From assembly GCA_022451445.1 (NCBI GenBank), contig JAKUSY010000012.1, positions 1-19,375 of the forward strand: DNA of 19,375 nucleotides. Reading direction: 5' to 3'. Shown here piece by piece: positions 13,415 through 19,375 of this stretch (the first letter of the stretch is position 1; every line of letters starts with the position of its first letter). The position numbers and the translations under genes were made by a program. The notes beneath the pieces were generated by a model. The model did no database searches, had not been told where the DNA came from, and saw only the letters and a program-made list of their open reading frames with translations. This DNA comes from Planctomycetota bacterium (lineage in GTDB: Bacteria; Planctomycetota; UBA8108).

Positions 13415-16400
13415 GGTCGGCCCCGCCGGCGCCTGGCAGTCGGCCTCCCCGGCGCAATCGGTATCGTCGCAGTCGGCCGCGCCGTCCTCGTCGTCATCGA
13501 GGCCGTTGCCGCAGATCTCCGGAGGCGGAGGCGCCACGTCGGTGCGCCGCACGGAGATCCCGGAGATTTTCGGACTCGGATCCGGCGAGGCGGGCTCTCC
13601 CGCGGCGGGGTCCGGCTCGGTGAGCGCGATGGTCAGGTCGCCGTCATCGATCGCGAGGGTATAGCGCAGGGCGGCGGCGGCGGCGTTTCCGCATTCGCGC
13701 GCGGCGAGGATCCGGTCGAGGTCCGGATCGTCCTCGACGATGATGCCGTTGTCGTCACATTCGGCGAAGTTGCACGGATCCGAGGAGTAGTCCATGTCTG
13801 CATGCCCGACCGGGTCGTAGAGGTTGTCGAAACCGAAGACGGGGTTGGGCCTGCCCTGGAAGCCGAGGTCGCTGCTGAGATCGCAATGTTCGAAACCATC
13901 CCGCTGGGCGCCCTCGATAATTACGTGGAAGAACCGCGCTCCCGTACCGGAGGTTCCGCTGTAAGAGTTGGCGAAATAGAGGGTGACCTCGTACTCGCCG
14001 TTGTCGACCGGGATGTGGTATTCCTGGTCGGCCCATCTCTCGGTGTGGAAGATGCGGTCATCGTCGTTGACCCCCGGGGTGGTTCCCCGGGCGTTCCAGA
14101 AGCCCATATTGGTGGCCGCCACCTGCAGGCCGGTATTGCTTCCATCGCTGTTGGGCAGCGGGCTGACGGTGAAGAATTCGTTTTCCGCCGGCAGCAGGCT
14201 TCCCCGGGCGGCCTCGTCGCCCAGCCAGACGACCCGGTCGCCGGTTATCTTGGCGCCGACCATCTCCGGCGCGGGATTCTGGGTGGCGCTGCAGGCCAGC
14301 AGCGGGCCGCCGCAGTTGATGTAGAGCTCTCCCCGGCTGTCGCGCCAGAGCTCTCGGGCGCGGTCGATGGCCTCGGTGACGGCGTTGTCGGCGCCGGGAT
14401 CCCCCTCCGCGGCGTCGATGAACACATTGTCGATATCGGTGTGATGGGTGCGGCCGCCGGTGCCGCCGGCGAAGCCGATGGTCGCCACGGAACCGAAAAC
14501 CGGAACGAGGTCGGCCTCGCAGACGACCTCGGGTCCGAAGTCGTCGCCCTCAGCGGTTATGCCCGCGAGGGTGACGGTGATATGCCCCGCGTCGTACTCG
14601 ATCTGGACGTTTACCCCGGTGGGATCGAAGAAGTGCGTCCAGCCGGTTCCTCCAAATTCTACCGGCCTGAGGTCCGGGTTGTATTGCACGTGGTTGACCT
14701 CGGAGATGATTCCCGATGACTGGATGCCGATGTGGGTGAACCTGTCCGGAGTGTTGAAGCCCGAAGGTTCGTTGCAGCAGGTCCCGTTGCTCCAGGTGTC
14801 GAACTCGACGGCGAAACCGGCGCCTCCCACGGGGAGCCCGAGGCCTCCGCCGCCGGGGCCGAGGGCCGTGGTGTCGGATCCTTCCCGGAGGAAGAAGGCG
14901 GCTCCATCGGCGGCCTCGGTGCCGTCCGGGTTCGCCAGGAAGAGGTCGAATTCGGCTACCAGCTTGTAATCGCAGACATTGACGGTCTCTTCGTAGATCG
15001 CCGTGGCGGCGGTGCTTCCGACCGTGTCGTCGGTGATTCGCAGGCGGCCGCCGAGCACCCGTGGGGTGAAGTTGTTGGAGTTGCAGACCATCCCGGGGGG
15101 GCATTCATTGTCGAGAAGGTCATCGAAGGTGTCTTCAAAGAGGGTTCCCGGGGGTTCCTCCCCGGGGTCTTTCTCGATGCATTCGAGCTCCCCTCCCGCG
15201 TCCGCCCCGGTGGCATCGCCGGTACGCCGGAAGGCGAGGGCGTTGAGCCCGGCGTTGTTGCCGAGATCCTCCACGTAGATCCTCAGGATGCCGTACTCCT
15301 CCTCTTCGAGCGCGTTGACGTCGAGCTCGAAAGCTCGCGCTACGGCCTTGTCGAGGGCCGCCGCGCAGGCGGTCCTCGGATCGCCGCGGCCGACTCCGGC
15401 CGCGGCCGCCACGCTCCAATTGCAGAGCACCTTTTCGTCGTTGAGGTAGACACTGTAGAGCTTCGTGCCCTGCCCGAGGCTGTTGGCGGCCTCGTGAGAG
15501 CTCTCACTCCAGAAGAGGTGGACATCGTATCGCCCGGGGACCACGTGGGCGCGGTATTCAACGCCGGCAGCCGACCAGGCATCGTTGATGAAGAGCCGGG
15601 AGGTGTTGATGGCCGCGCCCTCGAGGTTGGAGAGATCGATCGGGCGCAGGTTGACGCTGGTATTGTCCGCCCCGCGGGAGATGCGGCCGAAGCTGCTGGT
15701 GGTGACGATGAGGTCGTCCTCGACGTCGCCTTCGCGGCTGATCTCGGCCCCGAAAGGCCTGTCCGCCAGGAACGAGAAGCCGATCTCGTTCGTCGCGTTC
15801 ACCCTGCGGGAGGCGCAGTTGATGCCCCCCTCGGCAAGCGGGGGCTCAGGTTGCCGGGCAACCCGCGTCGAACCTTCCCGCACGACGAGGTTGTCGATCC
15901 ACTGCCAGGCATTGGCGCCCCCGGTGGTGGCGGCGAAGCCGATATTGGACTGGCGTTCGGGAAAGTCCTGGGTGACGTAGTCGAGGACGATGTCCTCTTC
16001 GAAGAACTCCCCGCCCCGCTGGGGCAGGTCGGTCCAGCCTCCGCGCATGCGCACGCGCATGACCCCGGCATCGAAGATGATCGACACGTGGATGAGGTCA
16101 TCGGGATCGAAGGTCTCCTGTCCCGTGTGCGTGTTGACGTCCGGAGAGCCGTAGACCGCCGCGCTCGAGATGAAATCAGGCGGGTCTCCGACCGCCGGGG
16201 GGGTGGCGAGGTGCGGGGAGGCCTGGTTCTGGATGACCTCGACGTCGCAGGTTGATTGCTCTCCATGCCGGCCATCGCAGTGGGTCTCCCGGTCGCTGGC
16301 GCCGTTGTCCCAGATGTCGAATCCCAGGGCGATGTATTCGTAGCTGCCCCCCGCGCCGCGGAGGTTGCCGACGCCGAGATCTCCGCCGATGTTGCCGAAG

Positions 16401-16777
16401 GCCTGCAGGTCGTTGTCGAATTGGAAGATCACGGCGGCTCCATCCGCGGGCACGGCGCTCGTGCCCCTTCCGAGGAAGAGGTCGAACTCGATCTCGACGC
16501 GCTGTTCGCCCAGGTCGAACTCCTGGGGGAACCAGACCCAGGCGCCCTGGTTGCCCTCGGCCTGGGTGAGGGAGAGGACCTGGTTGCCGCCGCTGCCGTC
16601 ATCGACAATCTCGATGCGGCCATTGCTTTGTGAGACCACTCCCACGTCGCCCGGCAGGCCGCCCTCGAAATCCTCCTCGATCACCACGTCGGCGTCGCCG
16701 CCGAGGGCCAGGCCGCCGGAGATGGGGGTAAGGGCCAGGCAGGCCAGGAGTGTAAGAGCTCGGTACCTGTAGATCAT
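13118..16777 (-). CDS. Gene A: giant exported protein with alternating lectin-like and malectin-like modules and dockerin-like tail
   Basis: The 1219-residue protein starts with a signal peptide ('ALTLLACLALTPISGGLALG'). Start 16777 is chosen because GGAGG (16783-16787) lies 5 nt upstream; an in-frame upstream extension to 17014 would run through the terminator into the next gene. Modules, approximately: ConA/L-type-lectin-like at 30-297 and 546-790 (shared 'EFDLFL', 'ADGAA', 'FDxWxNG', 'IDN' signatures). Malectin-like modules lie at 312-517 and 817-1077 ('INCASRRVNA', 'YINCGG', 'GRYDVHLFWSESS'/'GEYEVTLYFANSY'). Then come one NGxDDDxDGxxDCxDxDC calcium-type repeat (13454-13519) and a 98-residue dockerin-like tail (13118-13414). 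Carbohydrate binding at or outside the cell surface is the likely role. No enzymatic domain is visible. Family labels are from motif pattern only and need a profile search. Confidence 0.8.
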   Translation of the reverse strand: MIYRYRALTLLACLALTPISGGLALGGDADVVIEEDFEGGLPGDVGVVSQSNGRIEIVDDGSGGNQVLSLTQAEGNQGAWVWFPQEFDLGEQRVEIEFDLFLGRGTSAVPADGAAVIFQFDNDLQAFGNIGGDLGVGNLRGAGGSYEYIALGFDIWDNGASDRETHCDGRHGEQSTCDVEVIQNQASPHLATPPAVGDPPDFISSAAVYGSPDVNTHTGQETFDPDDLIHVSIIFDAGVMRVRMRGGWTDLPQRGGEFFEEDIVLDYVTQDFPERQSNIGFAATTGGANAWQWIDNLVVREGSTRVARQPEPPLAEGGINCASRRVNATNEIGFSFLADRPFGAEISREGDVEDDLIVTTSSFGRISRGADNTSVNLRPIDLSNLEGAAINTSRLFINDAWSAAGVEYRAHVVPGRYDVHLFWSESSHEAANSLGQGTKLYSVYLNDEKVLCNWSVAAAAGVGRGDPRTACAAALDKAVARAFELDVNALEEEEYGILRIYVEDLGNNAGLNALAFRRTGDATGADAGGELECIEKDPGEEPPGTLFEDTFDDLLDNECPPGMVCNSNNFTPRVLGGRLRITDDTVGSTAATAIYEETVNVCDYKLVAEFDLFLANPDGTEAADGAAFFLREGSDTTALGPGGGGLGLPVGGAGFAVEFDTWSNGTCCNEPSGFNTPDRFTHIGIQSSGIISEVNHVQYNPDLRPVEFGGTGWTHFFDPTGVNVQIEYDAGHITVTLAGITAEGDDFGPEVVCEADLVPVFGSVATIGFAGGTGGRTHHTDIDNVFIDAAEGDPGADNAVTEAIDRARELWRDSRGELYINCGGPLLACSATQNPAPEMVGAKITGDRVVWLGDEAARGSLLPAENEFFTVSPLPNSDGSNTGLQVAATNMGFWNARGTTPGVNDDDRIFHTERWADQEYHIPVDNGEYEVTLYFANSYSGTSGTGARFFHVIIEGAQRDGFEHCDLSSDLGFQGRPNPVFGFDNLYDPVGHADMDYSSDPCNFAECDDNGIIVEDDPDLDRILAARECGNAAAAALRYTLAIDDGDLTIALTEPDPAAGEPASPDPSPKISGISVRRTDVAPPPPEICGNGLDDDEDGAADCDDTDCAGEADCQAPAGPTFVRGDANSDGAINLTDGVVPLLFLFSGGAAPACGDAADTNDTGNVEITDAIIIFSWLFTGGAAPAAPSPLSPGYSAEECAVDPTKDGLGCELPSPVCQ
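13454..13519 (-). repeat. NGxDDDxDGxxDCxDxDC motif, gene A copy
   Basis: A 22-residue acidic motif starting EIC lies just before the dockerin-like tail. Spaced Asp residues resemble calcium-binding loops, and the cysteines could form a small disulfide. Gene B carries two adjacent copies at the equivalent place (17361-17426 and 17283-17348). Similar motifs occur in exported proteins of myxobacteria and planctomycetes. Confidence 0.7.
13540..16690 (-). repeat. Internal duplication in gene A, unit about 512 codons
   Basis: Each unit is a lectin-like module followed by a malectin-like module. The shared AGAGGTCGAA word (plus-strand spelling of part of EFDLFL) occurs at 16477-16486 and 14941-14950, exactly 1536 bp or 512 codons apart. 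Further paired landmarks are FDIWDNG/FDTWSNG, DNLVV/DNVFI and INCAS/INCGG. The protein copies are strongly diverged, so the duplication is old. Confidence 0.65.
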
Positions 16778-16799
16778 CGTTTCCTCCGGTAAGTTCCAG

Positions 16800-16853
16800 G
16801 GACGCCTTGACGTCCGGGTCGATGTTATGGGCAGAGAGTTGTTTCGTTGTCTG
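16800..16853 (-). promoter_or_regulatory. Weak candidate promoter and leader stem of gene A
   Basis: On the minus strand, CAGACA (16848-16853) and CATAAC (16824-16829) are separated by 18 nt, each 4/6 to consensus. The predicted start is near 16817. A 5-bp stem (16800-16804 with 16811-16815, 6-nt loop) lies immediately after it. Since a strong terminator for gene B sits just upstream, gene A needs its own promoter and this is the best candidate in the 80-nt gap. Confidence 0.25.
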
Positions 16854-16857
16854 GGAG

Positions 16858-16917
16858 AAAAAAAGGCGGGAGCCGGCCTCTCCTCCCCGGGGGGGAAGAA
16901 GAGAGCCGGCTCCCGCC
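16858..16917 (-). terminator. Strong intrinsic terminator of gene B
   Basis: The plus strand has A7 (16858-16864), then GGCGGGAGCCGGC (16865-16877), matched exactly by GCCGGCTCCCGCC (16905-16917). Four more pairs (16879-16882 with 16901-16904) extend the stem after a one-base bulge, and an 18-nt loop remains. Read on the minus strand this is a 13+4 bp GC-rich hairpin followed by T7, 36 nt after the gene B stop. It insulates gene A from gene B transcription. Confidence 0.85.
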
Positions 16918-16952
16918 AAAAGGCGGCTACACGCTGGTCCGCTGACGCTCGC

Positions 16953-17249
16953 TTACGGGCATACAGGCGAGGGGGTTTCACAGCCGAGGCCGTCTTCAGT
17001 CGGATCCGCGGCACACTCGGCAGCCGAGTAGCCCGGGCTCAGAGGCGAGGGCGCGGCCGGGGCGGCGCCGCCGGTGAACAGCCAGCTGAAGATAATGATC
17101 GCATCGGTGATCTCGACGCTGCCGGTGTCGTTGGTGTCCGCCGCGTCGCCGCACGCCGGGGGCGCTCCGCCGGAGAACAGGAACAACAGCGGAATCACGC
17201 CGTCGGTGAGGTTGATGGCGCCGTCAGAGTTCCCGTCGCCGCGGACAAA
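16953..17249 (-). repeat. Dockerin-like C-terminal tail, copy 2 (gene B)
   Basis: This copy differs from the gene A tail at 9 of 98 residues (for example FVRGDG for FVRGDA) and about 38 of 297 bases. All acidic loop positions and all four cysteines are kept. Most base changes are silent, so the tail is under protein-level constraint. Confidence 0.85.
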
Positions 17250-19375
17250 GGTCGGCCCGCCGGCGCAATTGCCGGCGTCGGCGCAGTCGGTGTCGTCGCA
17301 GTCGATGGCGCCATCGCCGTCATCATCCGCCCCGTTATTGCAGATCTCGGGGCAGGCCGGGCAGTCGCTGTCAACGCAGTCAGCGTCTCCGTCTCCATCG
17401 TCATCGATGCCATTGTCGCAGATCTCCCTGGCGGGAGGCTCGATGCTGGCATCGCACTCCTCGGGATCCCACGAGAAGCAGAGCTGGAAGCCCTCGGTGA
17501 TCGGCTCGCCGGTAAAGGAATCCTGGAGGCGGAGGTGGAAGCCGGGGCCGCCGGCGGCCTCGAAGGTTTTTACCATGATCTGGTGAAGGCCCGCCTCGAG
17601 CGGATCGAGCTGGAGGACGGCGGCGCTGGAAATCAGGTCCTGCACGTCGTTCTCTCCGCCCCAGCCGCGGGCGACCCTGTTGATATGGATCTCCTCGCCG
17701 TCGAGAAGAACCTGTATGGAGTCATCGCTCGACACGCCGATGTCGACGGTCATGTCATCCTCGAGGTTGAGGTAGATGACGGCGTACATCATGTTGTTGT
17801 CGAGGTTGCCCCCGTAGTAGTCGTCGAAGTTGACGATGCTGTCGCCGTCCACCCAGGGATACCAGGTGGGGGTGCCCTCGGGGTTGATGATGTCCGCGGC
17901 ATCTCCGAGGCCGACGGCAAGGCCGCGACTGCTGGCGACGGCGTAATCAGTTTCCACGGTGTCGCCCGGCAGGGGCTCGGTCGACAGCTCGGTGATGTCG
18001 CCGCCATCGGTCATGAAATCGGATCGCAGGTTGCTCTCCTGGGGCGTGGCTCCCCAGCCGAAGCCGGTCGGTATGGCGTAGGGGCCAAGCAGCAGCCACT
18101 TGCGGAAGAACCCGGTCGCGGTGACATCCGAAGGATTGGCGAGACGGGTGTCCCCGGTGGTCGCGAATTCGAGGATCGAGTCGAACTCGATGATCTTGCC
18201 GGCGAAGTAAGCGTCTCCGCCCCCATCTCCGGCCGTGACCTGGTAGGTGAAGTTACCCGCTACGAGGGTGTCGCCCGCGAGGTCCCAGGTGATGCGCCCC
18301 TGGTCGAGGGTGCCGCCGCCGGTGATGTCACTGATTGTCCAGCCGGCGGGAGCCCGTTCGGTAAGCCGAGCGCTCTCGACCTCCCCGCACTCGTCGCCCG
18401 AGCGGATATCGCTGACGGCGAGAGTCACCTCGTAGGATTCGCCCGCGACATAGGTGGGGTAGGTGCCGAGCTCGATCGAAACCCGGTCCGCGGTAGCCAC
18501 CGAGCGTCTCACCCTGATGGGCGGCGTGGGACAGACACCGGGGGGATATTTCGAGATCTCGAGATCCTCGGTAAGCTCCAGTCCGAATTCGTCCTGGAAG
18601 CGGAAGGCGGAGGCGAAGCCTCCGCCGATTTCGAAGGTCTTGAGGACCACGCTGTTGAGCCCCGGCTCCAGGATGATGGGGTCGAGGAAGTTGATGAAGT
18701 CCGGGGCGATGTCCTGGGGTGCGCAGGCGCCTGAGATGGGCGCGCCGCGGGCGACGCTGTTGGCCCAGACCTCCTCCCCGTTGACGAGCACCTGGATGGC
18801 GTCGTCACTCGAGACCCCGATCGAGGTCTCGATGTCGTCACCCGAGGTATTGTCGACGTAGAACTGCGTATAGACCACACAGTTGTTTGGATCGCCGCCG
18901 TAGATCACGTTGAGATCGATGAAGCTGTCATCGTCATTCCAGGCGAAGACGGTCGGCAGGCCATCGATGTTGCGGCCATTGGCATCTTCGAAGAGGCCGG
19001 TAGCCGCGGAGGCATTGTTGAAGTCGCTGGAGATTTGCGCCCCGGGAAAGAAGACGAAGTTGTCTTCGAAGGTCTCTCCATCGGTCAGGTAGTCCTGGCG
19101 CATTTCTTCCAGGGGAGGGGGATTGGCACCGGTCGTCAGGTAGGCGCCGAGGATGTTCCAGCAGGTGATGCCGCCGCAGAGATCGAAGGGCGTATCTGCC
19201 CGGACGGTGCTCTCGCCGCCTGTGGCCGATGCGATGCGCTCAAAATCAACCCCTTCGCCCTCCTGGACCCGGCCGCGGAAGGTCTCGGCCATATTGCCGT
19301 TATCGACGGCTTCGCACATATAGGTTACGACCTTGCCGGTGACGGCGTCGTCGCCTTCGAGCACCCAGGTGATGG
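16953..19375 (-). CDS. Gene B: giant exported repeat protein with PA14-like and adhesin-like modules and dockerin-like tail (5' partial)
   Basis: About 806 C-terminal residues are in the window; the frame is open to the right edge, so start and signal peptide lie outside. A GTG at 19364 is internal, not the real start. Two PA14-like modules share 'IGVSSDDxIQVL', 'NGEE'/'DGEE' and 'VARG' (about 18580-19170 and 17495-18110). An Ig-like, DUF11-type adhesin module separates them (about 18190-18510, 'YVAGESYEVTLAV', 'RITWDLAGDTLVAGNFTYQV'). The edge of the window holds the end of another such module ('ITWVLEGDDAVTGKVVTY'). Two calcium-type NGxDDDGDGxxDCxDxDC repeats and the dockerin-like tail follow. 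A surface or extracellular binding or adhesion role is inferred; no catalytic domain is seen. It ends in TAA and is followed by its own terminator. Confidence 0.8.
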   Translation of the reverse strand, partial: ITWVLEGDDAVTGKVVTYMCEAVDNGNMAETFRGRVQEGEGVDFERIASATGGESTVRADTPFDLCGGITCWNILGAYLTTGANPPPLEEMRQDYLTDGETFEDNFVFFPGAQISSDFNNASAATGLFEDANGRNIDGLPTVFAWNDDDSFIDLNVIYGGDPNNCVVYTQFYVDNTSGDDIETSIGVSSDDAIQVLVNGEEVWANSVARGAPISGACAPQDIAPDFINFLDPIILEPGLNSVVLKTFEIGGGFASAFRFQDEFGLELTEDLEISKYPPGVCPTPPIRVRRSVATADRVSIELGTYPTYVAGESYEVTLAVSDIRSGDECGEVESARLTERAPAGWTISDITGGGTLDQGRITWDLAGDTLVAGNFTYQVTAGDGGGDAYFAGKIIEFDSILEFATTGDTRLANPSDVTATGFFRKWLLLGPYAIPTGFGWGATPQESNLRSDFMTDGGDITELSTEPLPGDTVETDYAVASSRGLAVGLGDAADIINPEGTPTWYPWVDGDSIVNFDDYYGGNLDNNMMYAVIYLNLEDDMTVDIGVSSDDSIQVLLDGEEIHINRVARGWGGENDVQDLISSAAVLQLDPLEAGLHQIMVKTFEAAGGPGFHLRLQDSFTGEPITEGFQLCFSWDPEECDASIEPPAREICDNGIDDDGDGDADCVDSDCPACPEICNNGADDDGDGAIDCDDTDCADAGNCAGGPTFVRGDGNSDGAINLTDGVIPLLFLFSGGAPPACGDAADTNDTGSVEITDAIIIFSWLFTGGAAPAAPSPLSPGYSAAECAADPTEDGLGCETPSPVCP
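17283..17426 (-). repeat. Two NGxDDDGDGxxDCxDxDC motifs in gene B
   Basis: Copies at 17361-17426 and 17283-17348 (78-bp step) each begin EIC and continue with spaced Asp residues and a C-terminal DxDC. They lie between the last PA14-like module and the dockerin-like tail, like the single copy in gene A, and may act as a calcium-stiffened spacer. Confidence 0.75.
17495..19375 (-). repeat. Tandem 360-codon units in gene B
   Basis: The codons for ITW (CCAGGTGAT on the plus strand) occur at 19365-19373 and 18285-18293, exactly 1080 bp apart. PA14-like landmarks (IGVSSDD, VARG) repeat in the same order. The unit is adhesin-like module plus PA14-like module. At least one and a half units are in view, and more may lie beyond the right edge. 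Confidence 0.7.

Noticed and set aside
14732..16255. 507-codon plus-strand frame
   Set aside because: It is a shadow of gene A. The minus strand has signal peptide, ribosome site, repeats and a recognised tail.
16778..17014. N-terminal extension of gene A to 17014
   Set aside because: It would pass through the gene B terminator into the gene B coding end, and a signal peptide with ribosome site starts at 16777.
16827..18734. 635-codon plus-strand frame
   Set aside because: It is a shadow of gene B, and its first part runs through the terminator hairpin.
1..19375. CRISPR, transposon, prophage, tRNA or rRNA content
   Set aside because: I saw no regularly spaced short repeats, transposase or integrase motifs, or tRNA-like cloverleaf. 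The repeats present are protein-module repeats.

Overview
The window looks like a chromosomal segment of a high-GC member of the Planctomycetota. This rests on gene content, not on a marker gene. It carries a PSCyt1/DUF1549/DUF1553 cytochrome-like protein directly followed by a Tat-exported DUF1501 protein, a double-domain DUF1080 protein, a 'WSRFRGPDGSG'-type PQQ-like beta-propeller protein, and two very large exported proteins ending in a dockerin-like calcium-binding tail. All are typical of this phylum. I saw no tRNA, rRNA, CRISPR array, transposase, integrase or phage gene.

Layout. Positions 1-8118 read on the plus strand: the last codons of an upstream gene (stop at 45-47), then the DUF1549/DUF1553 gene and the DUF1501 gene 10 nt apart. 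Next come a carboxy-terminal processing protease (Prc/Tsp, peptidase S41) interrupted by one in-frame amber codon at 5521-5523, and an HddA-like GHMP sugar kinase. Positions 8109-11671 form a three-gene minus-strand operon, transcribed DUF1080x2, PQQ-like propeller, epoxide-hydrolase-like alpha/beta hydrolase. Its last gene overlaps the kinase gene tail to tail by 10 bp. Positions 11963-13087 carry a plus-strand YbdK-type carboxylate-amine ligase, which may be translated from a nearly leaderless mRNA. Positions 13118-19375 carry two minus-strand genes for giant modular exported proteins. Gene A (13118-16777) has alternating lectin-like and malectin-like modules. Gene B (16953 to beyond the right edge) has 360-residue repeats of PA14-like and adhesin-like modules. 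They share a near-identical C-terminal tail, and a strong intrinsic terminator separates them.

How the genes fit together. Nearly every product except the GHMP kinase and YbdK carries an export signal or is of an exported type, so this is largely an envelope and extracellular segment. It includes sugar-binding or sugar-processing proteins (DUF1080, malectin-like and lectin-like modules), a periplasmic protease and an envelope-sugar kinase. A shared biochemical pathway is inference only.

The most notable points are four. First, the amber codon sits inside an otherwise intact Prc reading frame, in a window where no other gene ends in TAG. Second, a conserved four-cysteine dockerin-like tail is shared by two unrelated extracellular architectures. 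Third, the internal repeat periods in these proteins are exact (512 and 360 codons). Fourth, a stem-loop lies at the inferred 5' end of four candidate transcripts. I found no clear evidence of a wholly new multi-gene system such as a defence island, biosynthetic cluster or mobile element.
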